A stretch of 64,000 nucleotides of DNA from Clostridiales bacterium (GTDB lineage Bacteria > Bacillota > Clostridia > Lachnospirales > Lachnospiraceae). A program made the translations under genes and the position numbers. The DNA lies in contig JAHAFI010000001.1 in the NCBI GenBank assembly GCA_018374355.1, forward strand, positions 186,001-250,000, given 5' to 3'. Shown here one piece after another: positions 50,934-59,934 of the stretch. The stretch's first letter is position 1. Every line of letters starts with the position of its first letter. The notes under the pieces were generated by a model. That model ran no database searches, was not told the origin of the DNA, and saw only the letters and a program-made list of their open reading frames with translations.

Positions 50934-51638
50934 ATGGAAACATACAACATATTGGTAGTTGACGATGACAGAGAAATTGTAAGATCCCTGTCCAAACTTC
51001 TGGAACTGGAGGGATTTCAGGTATATAAAGCATATGATGGCATACAGGCGTTGGATATTCTGATGGAACGGCAGATCCATTTAATTCTTTTAGATGTGAT
51101 GATGCCAAAATTAAACGGCCTGTCCGCGCTGATGAAAATCCGGGAAAAAGCGAATATTCCTATTATTATGCTGTCGGCAAAAACAGAGGAGAGCGACAAG
51201 GTTCTGGGATTATCCATGGGGGCGGACGATTACGTGACGAAGCCCTACAATACAGAGGAGTTGATGGCAAGGGTCAGATCCCAGCTTCGCCGTTATTTCT
51301 CGCTGGGGTCAGCGGCAAAAAGCGGAAAGGAAAACTTGCTGAAAAACGGCGGTCTGACTTTGGACAGAAATACCAAGGAGCTGACAGTGGATGAGGAGCC
51401 GGTGCGGCTTACCGCAACGGAATATAAGATCATGGAGCTTCTTATGGGACATCCGGGATATGTGTTTTCGGCGGAAGAAATCTACAGCCGGGTATGGCAG
51501 GAGGATGCCTACAGCGTGGAAAATACGGTTATGGTACATATCCGGCGGATTCGGGAAAAAATAGAGATTACGCCGAAAAATCCGAAATATCTGAAGGTGG
51601 TGTGGGGAATTGGCTACAAAATTGAAAAATTTGACTAA
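50934..51638 (+). CDS. OmpR-family response regulator (VanR-like)
   Basis: A 234-residue regulator: NILVVDDDREIVRSLSKLLE with the acidic pair, phospho-acceptor Asp in LILLDVMMPKLNG, Lys in DDYVTKPYNTEE, then the winged helix (VRLTATEYKIMELLMGHPG, VMVHIRRIREKI). The fold and sequence match the VanR/WalR group. GTGGGGAG precedes the ATG at 50934. It overlaps the kinase gene and heads a four-gene unit with cell-envelope glycosylation genes. Confidence 0.9.
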   Translation: METYNILVVDDDREIVRSLSKLLELEGFQVYKAYDGIQALDILMERQIHLILLDVMMPKLNGLSALMKIREKANIPIIMLSAKTEESDKVLGLSMGADDYVTKPYNTEELMARVRSQLRRYFSLGSAAKSGKENLLKNGGLTLDRNTKELTVDEEPVRLTATEYKIMELLMGHPGYVFSAEEIYSRVWQEDAYSVENTVMVHIRRIREKIEITPKNPKYLKVVWGIGYKIEKFD

Positions 51639-53217
51639 AAGGCAGCAGGAAATCCTGCTGGGGATCGGCTGGATTTTGGTTTCCATGATGGCAACCTATT
51701 CCAGAATCTTCTTCCAGTATTATTTTGATGAAAGAGTAAGATATTACTGGTCTCTGAGAGGAAGGAGATTCTATGAATATGCGTGGATGATTCTTGCTGG
51801 TTTGGCAGTGATTCTGGGAAGTATTACGATTTTTCGGACAGTATCTTATTTGAAGAAATACTATCCGAGCCGGAAGATGAAAATTTGCAGGATAGACAGA
51901 ATAAAAACCGAGCTGTTGGTTTTCGTATGTATTTTTTCAGGCTGGAAATGGATATTAGCATTCAGGGTTGTTGTGGTAGTGTGGGGTCGGTATCTTCTGA
52001 ATACGGTCCATGACACCCTGCTGTTTTCCCTCCTGCTGCTGGCGGTACTGGTTCTTTTTTACGGAAGCCTGCTCCTGCTGCTTCGCCAGTGGGCAGGAGG
52101 GATTTTAAAGGAAACGTCTGTGATCTGCAAGGAAATCAGAAATTACAGAGAGAGAACACCGCTGGAAAAGAAACTGCAGAATCGGATAAAGATTCCCGTG
52201 ATCCTCGAGGGGATTCTCACGCTGGGACTCCTGTTTGCCGGAGTTCAGTTATTTAACTACTGGGGCAGTGATATTTTAACGATGATTCCCGTCATTTTGG
52301 GGATTTTATCCTTCCTGCTTTTTATGAAAACCGTGTTCTCCAACCGTACCAACCGGGAGATGGGATATCTTCTGGAGCAGATTCGGGCGGTATCAGAGGG
52401 AGAAGATACGGAGGCGGACAGGCAGATACCGGAAAACTCTCTTTTATATGAGGCATCCTCAAGGCTTAAAAAAATCGACGAATCCATGCGCAAAAGCGTG
52501 GAAAAACAGGTGCAGGCCGAAAGGCTGAAAATAGATCTGATCACCAATGTTTCCCATGACCTGAAAACCCCGCTGACTTCCATGGTGGGCTATACGGATC
52601 TTTTGAAACAGGAGGAGCTGGGGGAGGAAGCGAAGGACTATGTGGAAATCATTTCCATGAAACAGGAACAGTTGAAGAACATGATTCAGGATTTGTTTGA
52701 ATTGTCAAAAGCTACCAGCGGTGCAGACCAACTGGTAATGGAAACCCTGAATATGAGAAAGCTTCTGGAACAGACCATGGGAGATATGGCGGACCGGATT
52801 GAGAGCAGTGACCGGACGATCCGCACACGTTTTCCTGAGGAGCCTCTGCTATTTATCGGAGACAACGGAAAAATGTACCGGGTGGTACAAAATCTGTTGG
52901 AAAATGCACTGAAATACTCCCTTGCGGACACCAGAATCTACCTGAGTGCGGAAAAACAGGGTGGAAAAGTGCAGATGGAAATGAAAAATATTGCGGCCTA
53001 TGAGATGGATTTTCAACCGGATGAGATTATGGAACGGTTTGTGAGAGGAGATACATCCCGTACCACGGAGGGACACGGACTGGGGCTTGCCATCGCTTCC
53101 AGTTTTGTGAGAAACATGGGAGGGACTCTGGAAATCGATATCGATGGAGACTTATTTAAAGTGACGATGCAGTTTCCCTGCGTTTCGGAAATGTCTGGAG
53201 ATGAGGTGAAGAGATGA
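51610..53217 (+). CDS. sensor histidine kinase (VanS-like)
   Basis: A 535-residue membrane kinase with about six hydrophobic segments in residues 15-245, a HAMP-like linker, the H-box ITNVSHDLKTPLTSMVGYTD, N-box VVQNLLENALKYS and G-box HGLGLAIASSFV. No obvious ligand domain. A TTG start at 51610 within the regulator gene is used because no ATG occurs until 51684, within the first membrane helix; the start is therefore uncertain. It shares a 4-base ATGA overlap with the glycosyltransferase gene. Confidence 0.85.
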   Translation: MATKLKNLTKRQQEILLGIGWILVSMMATYSRIFFQYYFDERVRYYWSLRGRRFYEYAWMILAGLAVILGSITIFRTVSYLKKYYPSRKMKICRIDRIKTELLVFVCIFSGWKWILAFRVVVVVWGRYLLNTVHDTLLFSLLLLAVLVLFYGSLLLLLRQWAGGILKETSVICKEIRNYRERTPLEKKLQNRIKIPVILEGILTLGLLFAGVQLFNYWGSDILTMIPVILGILSFLLFMKTVFSNRTNREMGYLLEQIRAVSEGEDTEADRQIPENSLLYEASSRLKKIDESMRKSVEKQVQAERLKIDLITNVSHDLKTPLTSMVGYTDLLKQEELGEEAKDYVEIISMKQEQLKNMIQDLFELSKATSGADQLVMETLNMRKLLEQTMGDMADRIESSDRTIRTRFPEEPLLFIGDNGKMYRVVQNLLENALKYSLADTRIYLSAEKQGGKVQMEMKNIAAYEMDFQPDEIMERFVRGDTSRTTEGHGLGLAIASSFVRNMGGTLEIDIDGDLFKVTMQFPCVSEMSGDEVKR

Positions 53218-54242
53218 ATAAGGACAAAATATCAATCGTAATTCCCTGCTTTAATGAGGAAGAAGCGATTCCCGTCTACTACAAAGAAATCAAAAAAATT
53301 ATGGACCAGATGGGAGAGGTGGAGTTTGAACTGCTGTTTGTGGATGACGGTTCCGGGGATCGGACCCTTTATGAGCTGAGAAAGCTTGCGGCCACAGACA
53401 AGCGGTGCAGATATCTTTCCTTTTCAAGGAATTTCGGAAAGGAGGCGGCAATCTATGCTGGGCTTTCCAACGCCCGAGGAGATTATGTGGCGGTCATGGA
53501 TGTGGATTTGCAGGATCCGCCGGAACTGATTCCGAAAATGTACGGGATTCTTTTAAAGGAAGAATGTGACTGTGTGGCAACCCGAAGGGGTGACAGAGAA
53601 GGGGAACCGAAACTGCGTTCCTTCCTTTCCGACAGCTTTTATAAAATCATCAACAAAATTTCCGGCACGGGAATTGTAAACGGAGCCCGGGATTACCGGA
53701 TGATGAGTCGGAAAATGGCGGATGCCGTGCTGGCGATGAGTGAGTACAACCGGTTCTCCAAAGGAATTTTCCAGTGGGTAGGTTTCCGTACAGTCTGGCT
53801 GGAATTTAAAAATGCAGAGCGGTGTGCCGGGGAGACGAAATGGTCCATGAAGAAATTGTTTTCCTACTCTCTGGAAGGGATTACCGGATTTTCCGTAGCA
53901 CCCCTGTCTCTGGCTTCGGTGGCAGGAATCCTTTTCTGCGGAATTTCATTTTTTATGATTATTTTCATCATTGCGAGAACGCTGATTTTCGGTGATCCCG
54001 TGGCGGGCTGGCCTTCGCTGGTATGCATTATTTTTCTGGTCAGCGGCATCCAGTTATTCTGTACGGGAATTGTGGGTCAATATCTTTCCCGGACCTATCT
54101 GGAAACAAAGCACAGACCCATTTACATATTGAAAGAAACCAGTCAGGAGAAAGATGTTCTTGAAAATAAGCAGGAGGAAAAATGCAGGATTTTCAGAACG
54201 GAAGATGGAGAAAGACATTATGAAAAAGCTGTGGAAGGATAA
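53214..54242 (+). CDS. polyprenyl-phosphate glycosyltransferase, GtrB/CsbB-like
   Basis: A 342-residue GT2 enzyme: KISIVIPCFNEEEAIPVYYK, the metal-binding DVDLQDPPEL and the GARDYRMMSRKM acceptor region form the catalytic part (1-230), followed by two membrane helices (about 238-262 and 270-295). It loads a sugar on undecaprenyl phosphate at the inner membrane face. CsbB of Bacillus, paired with YfhO, modifies lipoteichoic acid; the YfhO homologue here follows immediately. A charged tail of about 40 residues is extra. Confidence 0.9.
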   Translation: MNKDKISIVIPCFNEEEAIPVYYKEIKKIMDQMGEVEFELLFVDDGSGDRTLYELRKLAATDKRCRYLSFSRNFGKEAAIYAGLSNARGDYVAVMDVDLQDPPELIPKMYGILLKEECDCVATRRGDREGEPKLRSFLSDSFYKIINKISGTGIVNGARDYRMMSRKMADAVLAMSEYNRFSKGIFQWVGFRTVWLEFKNAERCAGETKWSMKKLFSYSLEGITGFSVAPLSLASVAGILFCGISFFMIIFIIARTLIFGDPVAGWPSLVCIIFLVSGIQLFCTGIVGQYLSRTYLETKHRPIYILKETSQEKDVLENKQEEKCRIFRTEDGERHYEKAVEG

Positions 54243-56832
54243 GTCGCTGTGGGTTTTGCTGGGAGGAAGTCTGATCCTTTGCTGGGTATTCGTCCTGCAG
54301 TATGGGATTTTCGGCTCTCAGGTTGACTGGATCAGTCAGCACAGTGTATTTCCTGACTATTTCCGGCAGCGGTTTTACGATACCGGAAGCCTGTTCCCGG
54401 ATTTTGCATGGAATCTGGGCGGCGGGCAGAATATTTATAATTTTTCTTATTATGGTCTGTTCAATCCGGTGCTTATGATTTCTTGGCTTCTTCCCTTTGT
54501 GCCGATGGATATCTATATCATGGGGAGCAGTATGGTGTGCTATGGTATTTCTGTGGCGGTATTTTACCGATGGCTTTTGGAAAAAGAGCTTCCCCGGGGG
54601 ATTTCTTTTGGAACATCGGCTATGTTTGCGCTGGCTTCCCCCATGATTTATCATTCCTACAATCAACTGATGTTTGTCAATTATATGATGTTTCTCTGTC
54701 TGGCATTTTGGGGGACAGACCGGTATTTCCGGGAGAAAAAAAGAGGGCTTTTGATCGGCGGTGTGGCGGGAATGATATTGACCAGCTTTTATTTCAGTAT
54801 CAGCGGAATGGCGGCACTGGCAGTTTATGCGGTGGGAGAGTATCTGACCGAATTAGGAAAAACAGGGAAATCCCCTTCTTTCGGCCTTTGCATGAGCAGG
54901 GAAGCATGGCAGGAGAGATTAAAGCGTGGGACAGGCTATCTGGGAAATCTGATGACAGCGGTGATGTTGTGCGGAATTCTTCTGGTTCCCACGGCGGTGG
55001 CGCTGGTTTTGGGACGGGCAGGAGGAACGGGTGCAGAAAAGGAAATGGAAATTCTGACCTTTGTTCCTCTTCGTTTTTTCTACAGCCCTTATGGAATCGG
55101 GCTCACATCCCTTGCACTGGTGAGCCTTTTTGGCGGCGTGCTCTGCTCCTCAAAATGGAAGGAACGGGTAACTTCCGGGCTGATTCTTCTCATGACTACA
55201 GTCCCTCTGTTCGGCTACATTTTGAATGGAGGCCTGTACGGGAGAGATAAAGTATTTATCCCTTTTCTTCCCCTGATCTGTTTACAGACTGCAAGGTATG
55301 TGTTGAGCGTTCAGAAGGGGAAGGAAGAAAAAAATGATAGAGGAGCAGTGGGGAGACTGAGAGAATTTCTGCCGTATCTGATTACATTTTTGCTGATTCT
55401 GTGGGGCGGGGGACAGGGAAGCTTTGCAAAATACCGCTGGGGTATGGCAGCGGAAATCCTTGTGATGCTCTTTTTGTATCTGACAGAACGATGGAACGGA
55501 GGAAAATATTTTTCCAAAAAGAAAATACGGGGCATTTCCCTGCAAATTACGGTGTCCTGCCTGATTTTGTTTGGGTATGGCTGGGTGATGAATAAACAGA
55601 CAGACCGGATGATTCCCCGGGAAGAGTATGCAGAACTTACAGATCAGGAAAAGACAGAAACTATCAGAGAAATTCTCCGGGAGGATCCTTCTTGGTACCG
55701 ATTGGATCAGGTGGGAAACGGAACCGAGAATAAAGCCAATATCAACCGTGTGTACGATATCCGGCAGAATATTACCTCGGTATACTCTTCCGGGTATCAG
55801 AAGGGATACCATGAATTTCGGAATAAGGTTTTCGGATTAAATGAACCGTTCCGAAATTGCATGATGGATTCTGCCACAGATAATCCCTGCTTTCTTCAGT
55901 TTATGGGTGTCCGTTATCTGATGGGCAAACAGGCGCCGGACGGATACGAAACGGAAAAAACAGGTGAGGAATGGAATCTGTATAAAAATGCAGGGGCAGC
56001 TCCGCTTATTTATGCAACGGATCAGACCATGACGGAGGAAGCGTATCAAAAGCTGTCTTTTCCGGATAACCAGACGGCGCTCTTACAGCGGGCGGTAGTT
56101 GGAAAAGGGGAGGAAACCGGAGGAAATCTTTCTCAAATGCGCTCCTGCACCCTGACTCTTCCGGAAATAGAGAAAAAAGGGCTGAAGGTGGAAAAGCTGG
56201 AGGATGGGTATCAGATCGAGGCAGAAAAGGAAATGGAAGTGGAAGCGCAGCTTTCCGGCACAGAGGAGGGAGACAGCCTTCTGGCATGGCAGTTCACCGT
56301 GGAGAACCAGCGTCCCGGAAAAGATATGCATATCCGGCTTTGCGGTCAGACCAACCGCCTGACCAGTGTTCATCATGAATACGCAAACCACAATACAGGA
56401 TTCAACTTTATGGTAACGTTAAGGGAAGATCAAAGCCGGGTTTCGGTAAAATTGGGAGCGGGAAAGTATAAGATTACCAATCTGAAGGCATTTACGGGAA
56501 GTATAGGGGATTTGCAGAATGAGAAGCTGTACAGAGATTCCTTTGCTATCGACCGGAGCCGATCGGGCGGAGATAAAATAGAAGGGACGATAGAGGCTTC
56601 AGGAAATGGATATCTGGTGACCAGTATTCCCTATGATGAGAATTTTACCCTAAAGATTGACGGGAAGGAGACAAAAATCCAGAAGGTTAATATAGAATTT
56701 CTGGGAGCAAAGATATCTCCCGGAGTTCACCGGATAGAACTTACCTACCGGGCGCCGGGGAAATTGATGGGAGTGATGGTGAGTGTTCTGGGATGTCTTG
56801 CCTACATAGAGAGTAGAAACAAGCGAAAATAA
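54220..56832 (+). CDS. YfhO-family membrane glycosyltransferase
   Basis: An 870-residue membrane protein with about twelve hydrophobic segments in the first 490 residues and a large extracellular C-terminal part that ends in one last helix before ESRNKRK. DWISQHSVFPDYFRQRFYDT and YNFSYYGLFNPVLMISWLLP in the first loop are typical of YfhO. It should transfer the sugar from the polyprenyl carrier to a cell-wall polymer outside. The ATG at 54220 is preferred (GGAG nine bases upstream) and overlaps the GT2 gene; 54205 is an alternative. Confidence 0.85.
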   Translation: MKKLWKDKSLWVLLGGSLILCWVFVLQYGIFGSQVDWISQHSVFPDYFRQRFYDTGSLFPDFAWNLGGGQNIYNFSYYGLFNPVLMISWLLPFVPMDIYIMGSSMVCYGISVAVFYRWLLEKELPRGISFGTSAMFALASPMIYHSYNQLMFVNYMMFLCLAFWGTDRYFREKKRGLLIGGVAGMILTSFYFSISGMAALAVYAVGEYLTELGKTGKSPSFGLCMSREAWQERLKRGTGYLGNLMTAVMLCGILLVPTAVALVLGRAGGTGAEKEMEILTFVPLRFFYSPYGIGLTSLALVSLFGGVLCSSKWKERVTSGLILLMTTVPLFGYILNGGLYGRDKVFIPFLPLICLQTARYVLSVQKGKEEKNDRGAVGRLREFLPYLITFLLILWGGGQGSFAKYRWGMAAEILVMLFLYLTERWNGGKYFSKKKIRGISLQITVSCLILFGYGWVMNKQTDRMIPREEYAELTDQEKTETIREILREDPSWYRLDQVGNGTENKANINRVYDIRQNITSVYSSGYQKGYHEFRNKVFGLNEPFRNCMMDSATDNPCFLQFMGVRYLMGKQAPDGYETEKTGEEWNLYKNAGAAPLIYATDQTMTEEAYQKLSFPDNQTALLQRAVVGKGEETGGNLSQMRSCTLTLPEIEKKGLKVEKLEDGYQIEAEKEMEVEAQLSGTEEGDSLLAWQFTVENQRPGKDMHIRLCGQTNRLTSVHHEYANHNTGFNFMVTLREDQSRVSVKLGAGKYKITNLKAFTGSIGDLQNEKLYRDSFAIDRSRSGGDKIEGTIEASGNGYLVTSIPYDENFTLKIDGKETKIQKVNIEFLGAKISPGVHRIELTYRAPGKLMGVMVSVLGCLAYIESRNKRK

Positions 56833-56833
56833 A

Positions 56834-56869
56834 AATTCCTACCCTGTTCTAGCCAACAGAGTAGGAATT
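56834..56869. terminator. bidirectional terminator between yfhO-like and typA
   Basis: AATTCCTAC-CTGTT (56834-56847) pairs with AACAG-GTAGGAATT (to 56869). The minus strand continues TTTTTATTTT, a good terminator for typA. Confidence 0.8.
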
Positions 56870-56889
56870 GTTCATTTAACAAGAATACA

Positions 56890-58722
56890 TTATGAATTTT
56901 TCAAATTTTCTCTCTTACGCAGTCTTGCATCCAGCGTTTTCTTACGGATCCTCAGGCTGGTAGGTGTAATCTCCAGCAATTCATCCTTATCGATGAAATC
57001 CAGCGCTTCCTCCAGACTCAAAATCTTAGGAGTAGTCAGCTTCAGCGCTTCATCAGCAGAGGAAGAACGGGTGTTAGTCAGATGTTTGGTTTTGCAGACA
57101 TTCAGCTCGATATCCTCGGCTTTTCCGTTCTGTCCGATTACCATACCTGCATATACCTTCTGACCCGGTCCGATGAACAGAGTACCGCGTTCCTGAGCTG
57201 CGAACAGACCGTAGGTTACGGATTCACCAGCTTCAAAGGCGATCAGGGAGCCCTGTTTTCTGTAGCTGATATCACCCTTATACGGTGCGTAGTCATCAAA
57301 AATCGTGTTCAGGATACCGGTTCCCTTTGTGGAAGTCATAAAGTCACCGCGGAAACCGATCAGACCACGGGCAGGAACTTCAAACTCCAGACGGGTGGAA
57401 CCGTCACTTGCAAGGCTCATGCCCTGAAGGGCGCCTTTTCTCTCACTGATTTTCTGGATGATCGTTCCGGAAAATTCTTCCGGCACATCGATATAAGCCA
57501 GCTCCATTGGCTCCAAAAGTTTTCCGCGCTCATCCTGTTTGTACAGAACTTCCGCTTTACTTACAGCAAATTCATAGCCTTCACGGCGCATATTCTCAAT
57601 CAGAACGGACAGATGCAGCTCGCCACGGCCGGATACCTTAAAGCAGTCGGGAGAATCGGTTTCTTCCACCCGGAGACTTACGTCCGTGTTCAGCTCGCGC
57701 ATCAGACGTTCACCCAGATGACGGGAGGTTACATATTTACCTTCCTGACCTGCCAGCGGACTGTCATTTACCATAAAATGCATGGCAATGGTAGGCTCAG
57801 AGATTTTCTGGAAGGGGATTGGCTCCGGATTATTGAGGTCGCACAGGGTATCTCCGATATGGATATCGGTAATACCGGAAATAGCTACGATAGAACCGAT
57901 GCCTGCTTCCTGAACTTCTACCTTATTCAGTCCGTCAAACTCATACAGCTTGCTGATTTTCACTTTCTTCTTTTTATCCGGGTCATGATGGTTCATCAGC
58001 ATAACTTCCTGATTGACGGCAATTCTGCCGTTATCTACTTTGCCCACGCCGATCCGGCCAACGTATTCGTTGTAGTCGATGGTACTGATCAGTACCTGAG
58101 TACCTGCTTCCGGATCGCCTTGGGGAGCCGGGATATATTTCAAAATAGTTTCAAATAGCGGTTCCATATTTTCCGGTGAATCATTGAGATCCAGTACGGC
58201 ATGTCCGGCTTTGGCGGAAGCGTACAAAAACGGGCAGTCAAGCTGCTCATCAGATGCATCCAGATCCATCAGAAGCTCCAGCACTTCATCAATGACCTCA
58301 TCCGGACGGGCTTCCGGACGGTCGATCTTATTGATGCAGACAATTACATGAAGGTCCAGCTCCAGAGCTTTTTTCAGAACAAATTTTGTCTGGGGCATTG
58401 CGCCCTCAAATGCGTCTACCACCAGAATAACACCGTTGACCATTTTCAGGACACGTTCCACTTCACCGCCGAAATCAGCGTGGCCCGGGGTATCGATGAT
58501 ATTGATTTTTGTATCTTTATAATAAACAGCCGTATTCTTGGAAAGAATGGTGATACCGCGTTCACGTTCAATATCATTGGAGTCCATGACACGTTCCTGA
58601 ACTTCTTGGTTAGCGCGGAATACGCCGCTTTGGCGGAGCAACTGGTCTACCAGAGTGGTTTTGCCGTGGTCTACGTGAGCAATGATGGCTACGTTTCGGA
58701 TATCTTCTCTTTTCGTTTGCAT
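56890..58722 (-). CDS. typA: translational GTPase TypA/BipA
   Basis: Ribosome-binding GTPase of the EF-G family, 610 residues. G1 AHVDHGKTT, switch/G2 RERGITI, G3 DTPGHADFGGEVERV and G4 NKIDRPEARP are intact, followed by the EF-Tu-like domain 2, EF-G-like domains and the TypA-specific C-terminal domain (IGQNGKAEDIELNVCKTKHL). The start at 58722 is chosen because AAGAAAGGA is eight bases upstream; a longer frame of eight codons lacks a site. Acts in ribosome assembly and stress adaptation. Confidence 0.95.
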   Translation of the reverse strand: MQTKREDIRNVAIIAHVDHGKTTLVDQLLRQSGVFRANQEVQERVMDSNDIERERGITILSKNTAVYYKDTKINIIDTPGHADFGGEVERVLKMVNGVILVVDAFEGAMPQTKFVLKKALELDLHVIVCINKIDRPEARPDEVIDEVLELLMDLDASDEQLDCPFLYASAKAGHAVLDLNDSPENMEPLFETILKYIPAPQGDPEAGTQVLISTIDYNEYVGRIGVGKVDNGRIAVNQEVMLMNHHDPDKKKKVKISKLYEFDGLNKVEVQEAGIGSIVAISGITDIHIGDTLCDLNNPEPIPFQKISEPTIAMHFMVNDSPLAGQEGKYVTSRHLGERLMRELNTDVSLRVEETDSPDCFKVSGRGELHLSVLIENMRREGYEFAVSKAEVLYKQDERGKLLEPMELAYIDVPEEFSGTIIQKISERKGALQGMSLASDGSTRLEFEVPARGLIGFRGDFMTSTKGTGILNTIFDDYAPYKGDISYRKQGSLIAFEAGESVTYGLFAAQERGTLFIGPGQKVYAGMVIGQNGKAEDIELNVCKTKHLTNTRSSSADEALKLTTPKILSLEEALDFIDKDELLEITPTSLRIRKKTLDARLRKRENLKNS

Positions 58723-58918
58723 AAAATAATTCCTTTCTTCACTCAAATACCCTTATTTCAAGGGGTTTCGGGATTTTTCAACGATACAAGTCTATCATAT
58801 TTTCCTGAGATTACAAGGGAAAATAAAAAAAATTTCAAATTTTAGTTCTAAAGGCCGGAACAGCCGAATAAAAATGATATATATAAAATACAAAAAAGAG
58901 GAAGGGGAACTATCATTC

Positions 58919-59545
58919 ATGTCAGATAAGATTATTGAAAACAATCAGGTAGAGATTATGGGGAGGATCGCATCCCAGTTTACATTCAGCCATCAGGTCT
59001 TCGGAGAAGGCTTCTATATGGTAGATGTAATGGTGAAGAGACTCAGCGATTCGGAGGACAGGATTCCTGTCATGATCTCAGAGAGACTGTTGGATGTTAC
59101 AGAAGATTATGAGGGGGAATATATCCATGTACTGGGTCAGTTCCGTTCTTATAACAGGCACGAGGAAAAGAAAAACCGGCTGGTACTCTCGGTATTTGCC
59201 AGAGAAGTGGAGTTTGTGGAGGATGAAGACGAGAATATGAAGACCAATGCCATCTTTTTAGATGGGTACATATGTAAGCCTCCGGTTTACCGAAAAACTC
59301 CTCTGGGAAGAGAGATTGCAGATCTTCTGATCGCTGTAAACCGTCCCTATGGGAAGTCGGATTATATTCCCTGTATTTGCTGGGGAAGAAACGCCCGCTA
59401 TGCATCTGCATTTCAGGTGGGCGGTCATGTGCTGATCTGGGGAAGAATCCAGAGCAGGGAATATGTGAAGAAATTAAGCGAGGAGGAGACGGAAAAGAGA
59501 ATTGCCTATGAAATCTCAGTGAGCAAGCTGGAATATGTGGATTGA
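58919..59545 (+). CDS. SSB-like single-stranded DNA-binding protein with two OB-type halves
   Basis: A 208-residue protein. The second half (about 110-208) has OB-fold marks of SSB: GYICKPPVYRKTPLGREIAD, IPCICWGRNARYA and GGHVLIWGRIQSREY. The first half (NQVEIMGRIASQFTFSHQV, YIHVLGQFRSYNRHEEKKNR) has a similar layout, so it looks like a tandem duplication. No acidic C-terminal DDDLPF-type tail is present. It is probably not the replicative SSB. AGGAAGGGG precedes the ATG. The promoter of the lysine riboswitch overlaps its stop codon. Confidence 0.75.
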   Translation: MSDKIIENNQVEIMGRIASQFTFSHQVFGEGFYMVDVMVKRLSDSEDRIPVMISERLLDVTEDYEGEYIHVLGQFRSYNRHEEKKNRLVLSVFAREVEFVEDEDENMKTNAIFLDGYICKPPVYRKTPLGREIADLLIAVNRPYGKSDYIPCICWGRNARYASAFQVGGHVLIWGRIQSREYVKKLSEEETEKRIAYEISVSKLEYVD

Positions 59546-59570
59546 CAAGAAAATTGAATAATGATATAGT
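59542..59570 (+). promoter_or_regulatory. promoter of the lysine riboswitch/dapA transcript
   Basis: TTGACA (59542-59547, overlapping the SSB-like stop codon) and TATAGT (59565-59570), 17-base spacer; predicted start about 59577. Confidence 0.8.
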
Positions 59571-59591
59571 ATATGAAATAAAACATAAACA

Positions 59592-59754
59592 GAGATAGAG
59601 GTTGCACATTTTATCAGTACCTAACCGGATGCATCAGGGGCAGGTGAAGGTGGGGAAAGGAGAAGGTGCCGAAAGGACAAAATGCCTGAAAGTTTGTTCT
59701 TGGGCATATCAGTGAATAACTGTATGACTGTCATCGCAAGATGGAGTGCTATCA
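59592..59754 (+). ncRNA. lysine riboswitch (L-box)
   Basis: P1 GATAG (59594-59598) pairs with CTATC (59749-59753). The conserved core elements appear in order: AGATAGAGGTTGC, AGTAC, GAAGGTGGGGAAAGG, GGTGCCGAAAGG, the GGGC strand, and ACTGTCATCGCAAGATGGAG. These are the L-box signatures. The terminator downstream makes this an OFF switch that represses dapA when lysine is abundant. Confidence 0.92.
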
Positions 59755-59791
59755 AAAAGAAACAAGTGAATTGATTTCATTACAAATTCTT

Positions 59792-59830
59792 AGAGGTGGG
59801 CTTCCGTTGGCGGCACACCTCTGTTTTGTT
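59792..59830 (+). terminator. attenuator terminator of the lysine riboswitch
   Basis: AGAGGTG (59792-59798) pairs with CACCTCT (59816-59822), followed by GTTTTGTT. It lies 38 bases after the aptamer. Confidence 0.8.
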
Positions 59831-59842
59831 TATGGAAAAATG

Positions 59843-59902
59843 GTAACTGTTCAGAAAGTCACTGTATTCGTGAGTAGGAAGGACAGGATCCTGAATAGTT
59901 AC
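59843..59902 (+). mobile_element. 60-bp GTAAC element before dapA, with perfect 8-bp target duplication
   Basis: The element runs from GTAACTGTTCAG to CTGAATAGTTAC. The flanks are the identical octamer GAAAAATG (59835-59842 and 59903-59910). It differs from the 60-bp copy at 60874-60933 at about five positions. It lies between the riboswitch terminator and the dapA ribosome site, in the transcribed leader, where its ends can fold into a stem. Confidence 0.85.
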
Positions 59903-59934
59903 GAAAAATGCATATATGAAAGGAGATATTTAGA

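Noticed and set aside
57082..58845. Long open frames (358 and 214 codons) on the plus strand opposite typA
   Set aside because: They mirror a highly conserved GTPase gene, have no ribosome site and no recognisable protein features.
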